A stretch of 64,000 nucleotides of DNA from Myxococcus landrumus (GTDB lineage: Bacteria > Myxococcota > Myxococcia > Myxococcales > Myxococcaceae): the NCBI RefSeq assembly GCF_017301635.1, contig NZ_CP071091.1, positions 7,680,501-7,744,500 of the forward strand, given 5' to 3'. Both the position numbers and the translations under genes were made by a program. Under the pieces are notes generated by a model that had not been told where the DNA came from, made no database searches, and was given only the letters and a program-made list of their open reading frames with translations. Shown piece by piece: positions 56,333 to 64,000 of the stretch; the stretch's first letter is position 1; each line of letters starts with the position of its first letter.

Positions 56333-57082
56333 ATGAATCTCGACAGGCGGATGCAGTTCTTCGTGGTCCTCGCGACGGTGTTCGTCACGTCGCTGGTCGT
56401 GGGAGACCTCATCGGCGTGAAGCTGTTCGAGGTGAACCTCGGCTTCGTCATCTCGGTGATGTCCATGGGCATGTTGCCCTTCCCGGTGACGTTCCTGCTC
56501 ACGGACCTCCTCAACGAGTTCTACGGCAAGAAGGCCGCCCGCTTCGTCACCTGGGTGGGCTTCTTCATGGCCATCTTCGCGTACACGGTGATTGCCATCG
56601 CCGTGCAGATTCCGTTCGCGCCGCTGACGCGCTCGCCCGACTTCACGGGCACGGTGGAGAGCGCGTTCGTCAACGTCTTCTCCGGCTCGCAGCGCATCCT
56701 CGTCGCGTCGATGGTGGCCTACCTGGTGGCGCAGTTCTGCGACATCACCATCTTCAACCTGCTCAAGCGCATCACGAAGAACAAGCAGCTGTGGCTGCGC
56801 GCGACAGGCTCCACGCTGGTCTCCCAGCTCATCGACACGGTGGTGGTCCAGTTCGTCGCGTGGACGGGCGTGCTCCCCACCGACATCATCTTCAAAATCA
56901 TCCTCACCTCCTACGCGGTGAAGATGGTCGTGGCCGTGGGCCTGACGCCGTTCATCTACCTGGGCCATGCCCTGGTGGAGCGCAAGCTGGGCATCAAGCC
57001 GGTGGTGCTGGGCGAGGACGGTGAGCCGATTGCCGAGCCCGCCCCGGAAGTGGCCGTGGCCACCGAGACGCGCGTCGCTTGA
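56333..57082 (+). CDS. yhhQ: Queuosine precursor transporter (YhhQ/QPTR family)
   Basis: A 249-residue inner-membrane protein of the DUF165/QPTR family, which takes up 7-deazaguanine precursors (preQ0/preQ1) for queuosine modification of tRNA. Six hydrophobic segments run through residues 1-225. Family landmarks are SLVVGDLIGVKLFEV, VMSMGMLPFPVTFLLTDLLNEFYGKKAAR, and STLVSQLIDTVVVQF. The C-terminal 25 residues are a soluble Glu/Ala/Val-rich tail. ATG 56333 follows AAGG with 9 bases between. It lies 92 bases after the FolB-cupin fusion and in the same direction; both act on GTP-derived pterin-like metabolites, although a real functional link is unproven. It converges with the ATP-grasp operon. 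Confidence 0.9.
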   Translation: MNLDRRMQFFVVLATVFVTSLVVGDLIGVKLFEVNLGFVISVMSMGMLPFPVTFLLTDLLNEFYGKKAARFVTWVGFFMAIFAYTVIAIAVQIPFAPLTRSPDFTGTVESAFVNVFSGSQRILVASMVAYLVAQFCDITIFNLLKRITKNKQLWLRATGSTLVSQLIDTVVVQFVAWTGVLPTDIIFKIILTSYAVKMVVAVGLTPFIYLGHALVERKLGIKPVVLGEDGEPIAEPAPEVAVATETRVA

Positions 57083-57097
57083 GTCGCGTGTCGTCCG

Positions 57098-57880
57098 TCA
57101 GGGGCGCGGCGCGCGGAGGCCCGTCAGCTCGCACCAGCGTGCGGCCGTGAGCGCCGTGTAGCTCGCGGCATCCAGCCCGTAGGCGCCCAGGGAGAAGCCG
57201 TCGTTCCACTCGACGAGCGCGGTCTCTCCCGTGTCGAGCACCCCGAAGTCGGCGGCATAGCCCGCGGTCGCCTCGCCCGAGGACTCCAGGCGCTGGAGGG
57301 CCTCGTGGATGCGGGGCACGTCGAGCGCAACCTCCGGGGCACCCGCGTAGTGCCGGATGCCCACGACGGCGCCGTGGACGACGAAGACGCGATGCTCGCT
57401 TCGCCACCGCACCACGTCCGAGCAGAGGAGCGGCGTGGCTTGTGAGGCTCGCTCCAGGAACAGGAGGTCGTCCGCGCTCTGGAAGACGTGGCCGGTGAAG
57501 CGCTTCCTGCGTCCCTGGGGCTTGGCGAACACGGGGGCGCTGGAGACGTCGAGCAAATGCGAGGTGAGCTGGCGCACGGTGCTCGTCCAGAGCCGGCGAT
57601 GCAGGAAGGGCGCGAGGCTGGGCGGATAGTCGTGGGTGGGAGGCGGTTCGATTCCCAGTTGCTTCAGCGCGCCCAGCACCGTGGGCACGTAGCCGGCGAC
57701 GAGTGTGTCCGGGGCGAGCGGAAGCTGCCGGCGCTCCATCCGCTTGGCGGTGAAGGTCTCGGTGGGGATGTTCCGCGCGTGCAGCCCTTCGAGCAGCAGC
57801 CGCATCTCGGGCTCCATCCGCCCGTGCGACTCCTCCTCGATGAAGGCCTTGCGAGGCCAGGGCCTCGCCGTCTCCGTCAC
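57098..57880 (-). CDS. ATP-grasp domain protein (DUF4343-like)
   Basis: A 260-residue enzyme-like protein with an ATP-grasp C-terminal half. The motifs are VFAKPQGRRKRFTG (first Lys and flexible loop), WRSEHRVFVVHG (second Lys/Glu-type strand) and DFGVLDTGETALVEWNDGFSLGAYGLD (magnesium-binding N-x-D strand and C-terminal loop). ATP-grasp enzymes ligate carboxylates to amines or thiols via acyl phosphates. The N-terminal half (MRLLLEGLHARNIPTETF) is unrecognised and may bind the substrate. The GTG start at 57880 overlaps the stop of the alpha/beta hydrolase gene (GTGA). It is the last gene of the four-gene PHA operon, so a role in polymer or acyl chemistry is inferred, not proven. Confidence 0.8.
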   Translation of the reverse strand: MTETARPWPRKAFIEEESHGRMEPEMRLLLEGLHARNIPTETFTAKRMERRQLPLAPDTLVAGYVPTVLGALKQLGIEPPPTHDYPPSLAPFLHRRLWTSTVRQLTSHLLDVSSAPVFAKPQGRRKRFTGHVFQSADDLLFLERASQATPLLCSDVVRWRSEHRVFVVHGAVVGIRHYAGAPEVALDVPRIHEALQRLESSGEATAGYAADFGVLDTGETALVEWNDGFSLGAYGLDAASYTALTAARWCELTGLRAPRP

Positions 57881-58776
57881 GGGCTCCGCCGCGCGAGGGG
57901 CGCGAGGATGTCCCGCCAGTGGGAGTAGATGGAGAAGTGGCCTCCGCCGGGGAGGAAGTGGGGCACGGCGCCAGGGATTCGCGAGGCGAGATAGCGGCCC
58001 ATCTGCGGCGGGACGATGCTGTCGCCCTCCCAGTACCAGAGGTCCACTTCGCCGCGAATCTCCTCGAGCGGGAAGTCCCAGGGGGACGCGAGGATGTGGG
58101 CCTCGCGACGCATGCCGGCCACGCCTCGTCGAGTGGCCTCGCGCCGCCAGCCCTGCACCTGCGCGGCGATGAGCGGGTCGGAGAGCACGTGCCGGTCGTC
58201 CTCCGACGCATGGTTGATGAGCGCCGCCAGGGCGCGCTCCGGCTGCGCGCGGACCTGCCGGTCATGCATCGCCATCAGGGGGTGCAAGAGCCACTCGGGC
58301 CACGCGGCGAGGGCGTAGGCGTTGCGGTACTCGCGATTGACGCCCTCCATGCCTCCGGGCCGCTTCAGGGGCGCGGCGCCGGAGACGATGGACGCGCGGA
58401 GGAGGCGCTCACCCAGGTGCCACGCGGATGCGGCGACATAGGGGCCACCCGCGGACACGCCGAAGAGGGAGAAGCGGTCTACCTTCAGCGCGTTGGCGAG
58501 CTGCTCCAGGTCCGAGGGGAAGTCGAGCAGCGTGCGGCCGGACTGGTAGTCGGACAGTCCGTAACCGGGCCGGTCCGGGGTGATGAGGCGCACGCCGAGC
58601 CGGTAGGTGAGCCGGTCATCCGGATGCCGCATGTAGCGAGAGCCCGGGTTGCCGTGGATGAAGAACACGGGGAGGCCGTCCAGGTCTCCTGACTCCACAT
58701 AGGCGAGCCTCCGTCCATCCTTCAACCGGAGGACACCCTCGCGCACCTGGACGCCCGCTGGGGGGATGGAGTGCAT
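57877..58776 (-). CDS. Alpha/beta hydrolase of the PHA operon
   Basis: A 299-residue alpha/beta hydrolase. The oxyanion motif HGNPGSRY, the nucleophile elbow FGVSAGGPY with Ser and the late GGGHFSIYSH give the catalytic triad. The TPDRPGYGLSDYQ loop is normal for the family. It could be a PHA depolymerase-like or thioesterase-type hydrolase acting on the same acyl pool, but the substrate is unproven. ATG 58776 overlaps the phaC stop in TGATG and the stop overlaps the ATP-grasp start, so it is translationally coupled on both sides. Confidence 0.85.
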   Translation of the reverse strand: MHSIPPAGVQVREGVLRLKDGRRLAYVESGDLDGLPVFFIHGNPGSRYMRHPDDRLTYRLGVRLITPDRPGYGLSDYQSGRTLLDFPSDLEQLANALKVDRFSLFGVSAGGPYVAASAWHLGERLLRASIVSGAAPLKRPGGMEGVNREYRNAYALAAWPEWLLHPLMAMHDRQVRAQPERALAALINHASEDDRHVLSDPLIAAQVQGWRREATRRGVAGMRREAHILASPWDFPLEEIRGEVDLWYWEGDSIVPPQMGRYLASRIPGAVPHFLPGGGHFSIYSHWRDILAPLARRSP

Positions 58777-59900
58777 CAGGGCTCCTGGGCTCGTGAGCGG
58801 GAGGCAATCCACGCGGAGATGGAGGGCCAGACGTGGGTGGGGCCCTTGCTGGAGGCGGACAGGCCGATGTGGCCCACGGGATAGCGGCGCGTCTCGACGT
58901 CCTTCGAGCCGACCAGGTGCGCCAGGGGCTCGCTCATGGCGGGGAAGGCAATGGTGTCCTGCTCGGCGATGACGTTGAGCACGGAGGCCTGGATGCGGCG
59001 CAGGTCCACGCTCTCTCCGCCGACCTTCATGAGCCCTTGGTGGAAGAGGTTCTGCTGGTAGCAGTCCTTGATGTACTGGCGATAGACCTCGCCGGGGAAG
59101 GGCACGGGGTCGGCGCCCCAGCGCTCCATGGCGAGGAACGTGGAGATGAACTCCGGGTCATCGATGCGGCGGCACGCCTCCAGCCAGCGGGTGAGCCGTT
59201 GCACGGGGGCGACCATGAGGAAGCCGCTCTCCAGCACGGGCGTGGGCACGTTGCCGTAGGCGTCCACCAGCGAGTCCACGTCGAAGTGGTTGGCGGAGGT
59301 CCACAGCGTGTAGACGCCGCCCTGGCTGAAGTCGACGGGCGTGGCCTGCGCCACGAGGTTGCGCACGCCCTCGGGGTAGAGCGACGTGTAGGCCAGGGCG
59401 AGGGTGCCGCCCATGCAGTAGCCGTAGAGGGTGAGGTCCGGGCTCTTGCTGGCGCGAAGCGTCCACCGCACCGCGGTCTGGATGAGTCCGCCGAGCAGGT
59501 CCGACCAGGTGAGGCGCTCCTCGTCCTGGCCGGGGATGCCCCAGTCGATGGCGTAGACGTCGAAGCCTTCGTGGGTGAGGTGCTCGATGAGGCTTCGGCC
59601 TGGGAGGAAGTCGAGGATGTACCAGCGGTTGATGAGGGAATAGACGAACAGGATGGGCGTGCGGTGGCGCCGGCGCGGTGCCGCATAGCGCAGCAGTCGC
59701 ATGCTGCCCCGCGTGTACACGACGGTGTGGGGCGTGGCGCTGATGGGGGGCTCGCGCACGCCCGAGGCCCGCTCGATGAGGGGCTTGAGGTACGGGTAGG
59801 GATTGAACGGGCGGGCCTTGAGGGCGAGCGCCACGGCGCGCGAGAGCTCGACCTGTCCGGTGACGAAGGAGCGCAGCCGCTGGGACGTGGACGCGGTCAT
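58776..59900 (-). CDS. phaC: Class III-type poly(3-hydroxyalkanoate) synthase
   Basis: A 374-residue PHA synthase, which polymerises hydroxyacyl-CoA into storage polyester on cytoplasmic granules. The lipase-like box is GYCMGG with catalytic Cys162. D315 in AEQDTIAFP and H344 in GHIGLSAS complete the triad, and WRYILDFLP-like and WGIPGQDEERLTWSDLL blocks are characteristic. The length and sequence match the shorter class III (PhaC of PhaCE) enzymes, which need a PhaE partner; the small gene just upstream may fill that role. The ATG at 59900 overlaps that gene's stop (ATGA) and its stop overlaps the hydrolase start. I see no phasin, PhaA or PhaB nearby. Confidence 0.9.
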   Translation of the reverse strand: MTASTSQRLRSFVTGQVELSRAVALALKARPFNPYPYLKPLIERASGVREPPISATPHTVVYTRGSMRLLRYAAPRRRHRTPILFVYSLINRWYILDFLPGRSLIEHLTHEGFDVYAIDWGIPGQDEERLTWSDLLGGLIQTAVRWTLRASKSPDLTLYGYCMGGTLALAYTSLYPEGVRNLVAQATPVDFSQGGVYTLWTSANHFDVDSLVDAYGNVPTPVLESGFLMVAPVQRLTRWLEACRRIDDPEFISTFLAMERWGADPVPFPGEVYRQYIKDCYQQNLFHQGLMKVGGESVDLRRIQASVLNVIAEQDTIAFPAMSEPLAHLVGSKDVETRRYPVGHIGLSASSKGPTHVWPSISAWIASRSRAQEP

Positions 59901-60316
59901 GTGCCGGCGCTGGGGTCGACGTTGTGGCGGGGGTCGGCAGGCGCTTCCTGGCGCTGGAGCAGCTCGACGATGACCTCGAGCTGGGAGCCCAGGGCCTCGA
60001 CCTGGTCATTCACGCGACGGAGCTGGTCGCGGAGGCCGTCGACTTCGGAGGCGGTGGGCAGCCGCAGCGTGTGCAGGGCGCGCTCCACGAGGCTGTTGCG
60101 GCGGATGCGGGCGTTGAGGCCGTGCCGCAGCACGGTGCCGCTGGCGCGCAGGTACGTGGGGCTCGCGGAGACGCGGGAGAGGGCGTGGGTGAGGCCGCGT
60201 TCGGCGCGGGTGAACACCTTGCCCGAGCGGGTCTCCGGGTGGGTGAGGTGGCCCAGGAGCTTCAGGCTCCGGGCAAGCAATCCCTTGGGAGGAAGAGGGC
60301 GGTCCGAGTCGGCCAT
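59897..60316 (-). CDS. PhaE-like PHA synthase partner or granule-associated protein
   Basis: A 139-residue, mostly helical, basic protein. The C-terminal helix LPTASEVDGLRDQLRRVNDQVEALGSQLEVIVELL is a coiled-coil that matches the C-terminal end of PhaE and phasin-like proteins. The N-terminal part (RSLKLLGHLTHPETRSGKVFTRAERG) is unfamiliar. PhaE is the required partner of class III PhaC; this protein is shorter than typical PhaE, so it may be a minimal version or a granule protein. It overlaps phaC by 4 bases (ATGA) and opens the operon. No Shine-Dalgarno sequence is apparent before ATG 60316. Confidence 0.6.
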   Translation of the reverse strand: MADSDRPLPPKGLLARSLKLLGHLTHPETRSGKVFTRAERGLTHALSRVSASPTYLRASGTVLRHGLNARIRRNSLVERALHTLRLPTASEVDGLRDQLRRVNDQVEALGSQLEVIVELLQRQEAPADPRHNVDPSAGT

Positions 60317-60455
60317 GCCCGGGAGGTTAGCCCAAGGCGCCCCGCGGACGCAGGGGGCAACGTCCCAAAAGTGAATGGAGGTTCATGTTCGGGGCGGCGA
60401 AGGGAGCGGCCCGTACGCTGGCCGCCCCCGTCCTTCCCCATTCCAGGGGGGCTGC

Positions 60456-60887
60456 CTACTCCCGCGCGAGCTTCTTGCGCAGCAGGGCGTCCACGGAGAA
60501 CTTGCCGGGGCCCACGGTCATCATCGCCACGGCGAGGGCGAGGTAGAGCAGGGCAATCTCGTAGCTGCCCGTGTGGCCGACGAACGGGTCACCCTTGATG
60601 ACCGCGTGGAAGTGCGTCGCGACGGCCATCGTGAAGAAGATGCCCAGGGACGCCAGGGGCACCAGCGCGCCCAGAATCCACGCGAGCCCGCCGCCGAACT
60701 CGGAAAGGGCGGCCAGCGCCTGGAAGACGCCCGGCACGGAGGCCTCCGGGCCCATCCAGCCGAAGGGGTTCTGAATCTTGGACCACCCGTGCAGCATGAA
60801 CGCCGCGCCGGCGACGACGCGAAGCACGAGCAGACCCACGCTGGCGGTCGTGGACGGGGGAGCGGGAAACACAGATGCGAGCTTCAT
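60456..60887 (-). CDS. DoxX family membrane protein
   Basis: A 143-residue inner-membrane protein of the DoxX/SURF4-like type with four hydrophobic segments. SVGLLVLRVVAGAAFMLHGWSKIQN is the family's characteristic first helix with H-G-W-x-K, then LAALSEFGGGLAWILGALVPLASLGIFFTMAVATHFH and YEIALLYLALAVAMMTVGPGKFSVD. DoxX proteins are linked to quinone redox and stress, but the role is not settled. ATG 60887 has AAGGA 7 bases upstream. A 139-base gap separates it from the PhaE-like gene downstream, which holds no other gene, and it is separated from the next SDR gene by 154 bases. Confidence 0.88.
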   Translation of the reverse strand: MKLASVFPAPPSTTASVGLLVLRVVAGAAFMLHGWSKIQNPFGWMGPEASVPGVFQALAALSEFGGGLAWILGALVPLASLGIFFTMAVATHFHAVIKGDPFVGHTGSYEIALLYLALAVAMMTVGPGKFSVDALLRKKLARE

Positions 60888-61041
60888 GGGAGTTCCTTCG
60901 ATGAAAGCGGCCCGTGGGCCGAAGCTGGGAAGTAGAGAAGCAGGGCCTGTTCGGGCCACCCGCTGTTGATGCCCGGGAAATTATCCAGTCGCTCCAGTCC
61001 CCGCACATTCCCGACAACGGATTGGAATTCTTCCAAGCCGC

Positions 61042-61791
61042 TCAGGCCTGCCGCTTCACCGCGAGCGGCCCGAAGGCCTGGGCCACCGGCATCAGCGACA
61101 TGACGTTGATGTTCACGTGCGCGGGCCGCGTCGTCACCCAGTGCACCGCGTCCGCGATGTCCTCGGGCGTCAGCGGCTGGGTGTTGGCGTAGACGGACGC
61201 GGCACGCGTGTCGTCACCCCGGAAGCGGACGTTGGAGAACTCCGTCCCACCTACGAGGCCCGGCTCGATGTCCGTCACTCGCACCGCCGTGCCCAGCAGG
61301 TCCGCGCGCAGGTTGAGGCTGAACTGCTGCACGAAGGCCTTGGTCGCGCCGTACACGTTGCCCCCCGGATACGGGAAGTCCGCCGCCACCGAGCCCATGT
61401 TGACGATGTGCCCCCGGTTGCGCGCCACCATGCCCGGCAGCACGGCGTGGGTGCAGTACAAGAGCCCCTTCACGTTCGTGTCGACCATCACATCCCAGTC
61501 CTCGACACGCGCCGCCTGCGCCGTCTCCAGCCCCAGCGCCAACCCGGCGTTGTTGACCAGGACATCCACCTCCGCGAACTCCGAGGGAAGCGCGCCCAGC
61601 ACCTGCTTCACCCCGTCGCGCTCCGTCACGTCCAGCTTCACCGGCAACAGGCGCTCGCCCAGCTCCGCGCGCAGCGCCTCCAACAAGTCCAGCCGACGCC
61701 CGGTGGCGATGACCTTCGCGCCTTCTTGGATGAACCGGCGCGCGATGGCCTTGCCAAACCCCGCCGAGGCTCCCGTGACCAACACGTTCAT
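61042..61791 (-). CDS. SDR family oxidoreductase, YdfG-like
   Basis: A 249-residue short-chain dehydrogenase of the subgroup that includes the serine/3-hydroxy acid dehydrogenase YdfG. Motifs are TGASAGFG (cofactor), NNAGLALG, MGSVAADFP with catalytic Ser and YGATKAFV (YxxxK). The segment GLVGGTEFSNVRFRGD and the ending PLTPEDIADAVHWVTTRPAHVNINVMSLMPVAQ are typical of YdfG-type proteins, which oxidise 3-hydroxy acids and serine with NADP. ATG 61791 has GGGGA upstream. Divergent from the histidine kinase gene across 332 bases. Confidence 0.9.
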   Translation of the reverse strand: MNVLVTGASAGFGKAIARRFIQEGAKVIATGRRLDLLEALRAELGERLLPVKLDVTERDGVKQVLGALPSEFAEVDVLVNNAGLALGLETAQAARVEDWDVMVDTNVKGLLYCTHAVLPGMVARNRGHIVNMGSVAADFPYPGGNVYGATKAFVQQFSLNLRADLLGTAVRVTDIEPGLVGGTEFSNVRFRGDDTRAASVYANTQPLTPEDIADAVHWVTTRPAHVNINVMSLMPVAQAFGPLAVKRQA

Positions 61792-62123
61792 GGTGTCCCC
61801 TTGTCCTTGGATGTGACGCAGGCGCGCTAAATGGCACGGGGCCCGGGTGGGTGCACGGAGAAAGGCCGCGCCACCCACCGTGTGCGCGTGCTCCGGGACT
61901 GGAGGGCAATGTCCTCCCTCGAGGCGTGCGTGTTATCGACAAGATGACAACAGCGTGGAGGTGTCACCTGGCGCGCGTGGGAGAGCGCCGAGAGGAGGGG
62001 CCCGGGGTGAGGTCTGACCTTCCACGGCGGGGCCCCGACCTGGGGGCATTCGAGTCGGACTGCCCCGACGGCGCGGGGGCGTGTAGAGTGGGCTTCACTC
62101 CCCCTCTCGCCCCGACCCTCCAC
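61792..62123. other. 332-base divergent gap
   Basis: No gene is visible. A loose inverted repeat, GGTGGGTG and CACCCACC, lies in 61848-61881, and GGAGG/CCTCC sits close by. TAGAGT at 62084-62089 is a possible -10 box for the kinase, giving a leader of about 27 bases to GTG 62124. The region is more AT-rich around 61930-61955. Confidence 0.45.
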
Positions 62124-64000
62124 GTGCCGTCTTCGCTGGAATTCGCTCTTGGCATCACCCTGGTGCCCCCGGCTTCCCCCGCACGAGAGCTGCTCACCGT
62201 GTCGGCCGCGCGCGCGGGTCTGCGTGTCGTGGACGGCATGGAGGGCGCTGCCCTCGTGCTGGTGGACCTGACCGCGCCCAGCAATGGGCCCGCCCTGCGT
62301 GCGGTGCTCGACTCGCCTCGGGCCTCGCACATCACCCTGGTGGCGCTGGTGGAGCCGTCTGAGCAGGGCTTCGCCGCCGCCGAGCCCCTGCGGCCCGCCG
62401 ACGTCATCACTGTTCCCGTGTCGCCCCATGAGCTCGTCTTCCGGCTCCAGCGCGCCGCGGGCCGCCACCTGGAGCGCGAGGGACAGGAGCGAGGCCAGGA
62501 GGACCTGTCGCTCCTCTTGGAGCTGACCGCCGACTACGCGGAGACCTCCGATGTGGAGGCGCTCCTGCACGGCGTCACCCGCCGGCTGGCGGAGAAGCTG
62601 GACATCGCGCGTGCCACGCTGGTGATGCTGGGCCGCAACGCCGACGAAGGGGTCATCGTCGCGGCCAGCGATGACCCGGCGCTCAAGGACCTGCGCATCG
62701 AGCTCTCCCGCTACCCGGAGATTCGCGAGGTGATGCGCACCGGTCGTCCGGTGGTGATGGACGAGGCCCCCACGCATCCGCTCCTCGGCGACCTGGAGCG
62801 CCGGGCCGTGGCCGCGCGAGGCATCCACGCCATCGCCGCGCTGCCGCTGCCCATCCGAGGCCAGGTGCGAGGCGTCCTGCTCCTGCGAGCGGCGGGACGG
62901 CGGCGCACGTTCACCGCGCGGGAGATCGACTTCCTCACCACGGTGGCGCATGCCACGGCGGTGGCGCTGCGCAACGCCTCGGTGCTCCAGTCCGTGAGGG
63001 GCCAGACGGAGGCGGAGAAGACCGCGCGTCTGGCGGCCGAGGAGCAGGCCGCGTCCTTCAAGCCCTACCAGCTCTTCTTCGCGCACGTCAGCGAAGGCGT
63101 GGCCATCCTCGACGACAAGGCGAGCGTGCTGTCGCTCAACCCGTCGGGCGCGGCGATGCTGGAGCTTCCGGCGACCGAGGCACGCGGGCGCCACCTGCAT
63201 CAGGTGACGCAGCCGTTGGATGACGGTGTGTTGATGGAGCTGGTGACGGCGGCCTCCCGGGGCGAGTCTCGCTCGGGCGTGGACGTGGAGGTACGCACGG
63301 GCGCGGGGCGCCGGCTGACCTTGTCCATGTCCGCCGCGCCGCTGCGGGACGAGGACGCGGCCACCATCCTCTCGTTCCGCGACGTCACCGACGCGCGCAA
63401 GCTGGAGGACGAGCTGCGCCAGACGAAGGACTTCCTGGAGCGGCTCATTGACTCGTCGGTGGACGCCATCATCGCCGCCGACTTGAAGGGGCGCATCATC
63501 CTCTTCAACAAGGGCGCTGAGGCCCTGTGTGGTTACACCGCGCAGGAGGCCATGGCGAACCTCACCGTGGAGCAGCTCTACCAGCCCGGCGTGGCCCGCA
63601 AAATCATGGCCACCCTGCGCGGCTCGGAGCATGGCGGCAAGGGCCGCATGGCGCTCACCCGCGAGGAGCTGGTGCACCGCTCCGGCGAGCGCGTGCCCGT
63701 CAACATGACGGCGTCGCTCGTGTACGAGGGCGGGCGCGAGGTCTTCAGCGTCGGCATCTTCACGGACATGCGCGACCGGATGAAGCTGGAGCGCAAGCTG
63801 TCGGACGTGGAGACGCGGCTGGAGGAGAGCGAGAAGAGCGCCGTCATCGTCGCGCTCGCCGGCACCGCGGCGCATGAGCTGAACCAGCCGCTCACGTCGG
63901 TGATGGGCTACGCGGAGCTGCTCAAGCGCAAGCTGAAGGAGGAGGACTTCGCCTGGAAGCCGGTGGACATCATCTACCGCGAGGCGGAGCGCATGGCCGA
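62124..64000 (+). CDS. Histidine kinase with receiver-like, GAF and two PAS domains, incomplete
   Basis: The 5' 626 codons of a sensor histidine kinase cut by the window end. The first 115 residues look like a receiver-type alpha/beta domain (AGLRVVDGMEGAALVLVDLTAP) without a clear phosphoacceptor pattern. A GAF domain follows (ALLHGVTRRLAEKLDIARATLVM to DFLTTVAHATAVALRNA). Two PAS domains come next (VSEGVAILDDKASVLSLNPSG and DSSVDAIIAADLKGRIILFNKGAEALCGY), and the dimerisation helix with the phospho-His is at AGTAAHELNQPLTSVMGYAEL. The ATPase domain is beyond the edge. GTG 62124 has no ribosome site; GTG 62088 in frame is the alternative, overlapping the -10-like TAGAGT. Sensed signal unknown. 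Confidence 0.88.
   Translation, partial: MPSSLEFALGITLVPPASPARELLTVSAARAGLRVVDGMEGAALVLVDLTAPSNGPALRAVLDSPRASHITLVALVEPSEQGFAAAEPLRPADVITVPVSPHELVFRLQRAAGRHLEREGQERGQEDLSLLLELTADYAETSDVEALLHGVTRRLAEKLDIARATLVMLGRNADEGVIVAASDDPALKDLRIELSRYPEIREVMRTGRPVVMDEAPTHPLLGDLERRAVAARGIHAIAALPLPIRGQVRGVLLLRAAGRRRTFTAREIDFLTTVAHATAVALRNASVLQSVRGQTEAEKTARLAAEEQAASFKPYQLFFAHVSEGVAILDDKASVLSLNPSGAAMLELPATEARGRHLHQVTQPLDDGVLMELVTAASRGESRSGVDVEVRTGAGRRLTLSMSAAPLRDEDAATILSFRDVTDARKLEDELRQTKDFLERLIDSSVDAIIAADLKGRIILFNKGAEALCGYTAQEAMANLTVEQLYQPGVARKIMATLRGSEHGGKGRMALTREELVHRSGERVPVNMTASLVYEGGREVFSVGIFTDMRDRMKLERKLSDVETRLEESEKSAVIVALAGTAAHELNQPLTSVMGYAELLKRKLKEEDFAWKPVDIIYREAERMA

Noticed and set aside
61827..63875. 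A 682-residue open frame on the minus strand
   Set aside because: It is antisense to the histidine kinase, which shows clear GAF, PAS and HisKA motifs; the composition is typical of a shadow frame.
1..64000. CRISPR arrays, insertion sequences, prophage or tRNA genes
   Set aside because: Reading both strands shows no regularly spaced repeats, transposase or integrase motifs, or tRNA-like cloverleaf sequences.

Overview
The window is high-GC, gene-dense DNA from a fruiting myxobacterium of the Cystobacterineae (Myxococcus, Corallococcus, Archangium and relatives). The strongest evidence is a traA-traB pair at 33123-36931: a Cys-repeat surface receptor with a MYXO-CTERM-type tail, overlapped by an OmpA-domain partner. 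A eukaryote-like Ser/Thr kinase fused to ATPase and helical-repeat regions, many secreted lipoproteins, and weak or absent Shine-Dalgarno sequences also fit. About 51 genes are supported. I see no tRNA, rRNA, insertion sequence, prophage or CRISPR array, and nothing that looks like a transferred island.

Layout. 1-7.0 kb: end of cydA and cydB (cytochrome bd oxidase), a large secreted beta-propeller/c-type cytochrome, a WGR-like protein, an SDR and a membrane protein. 7.2-15.4 kb: an alpha/beta hydrolase divergent from a LysR regulator, a SUFU-domain protein, an SDR and a Tat-exported hydrolase lipoprotein flanking twin palindromic operators, pgi, and a sterol-desaturase-family hydroxylase behind a TetR regulator. 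15.6-24.9 kb: M23 peptidase, dynamin-like GTPase 1, a DDAH-like hydrolase coupled to an unknown protein, a phospholipase-C-like lectin lipoprotein, an MBL-fold protein and a DCC-lipase-maturation-factor fusion.

24.9-32.1 kb: a multidomain kinase, a HEAT-repeat protein and an HD-GYP-like protein; the last two share an N-terminal module. 32.2-38.2 kb: a BIG2 lipoprotein convergent with traAB (outer membrane exchange), then a glycosyltransferase. 38.3-47 kb: a DAC-like sensor protein, dynamin-like GTPase 2, a tandem pair of thioredoxin-fold lipoproteins, a metallophosphoesterase and a LuxR-type regulator. 47-57 kb: a Ser-rich lipoprotein coupled to a DUF4105 protein, small envelope proteins, a GreB-type factor, a second MBL protein, a methyltransferase, a FolB-cupin fusion and a YhhQ-type transporter. 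57-64 kb: a four-gene overlapping operon around a class III PHA synthase that ends in an ATP-grasp protein, DoxX, an SDR and an incomplete PAS/GAF histidine kinase.

The clearest functional unit is traAB, which in Myxococcus xanthus is known to drive contact-dependent outer-membrane exchange and kin recognition; that system is described already. The less described candidates are the PHA synthase/ATP-grasp operon, the kinase/HEAT/HD group, the two dynamin-like GTPases and the twin-operator SDR/hydrolase locus. All functional claims are from reading motifs; no database search was run.
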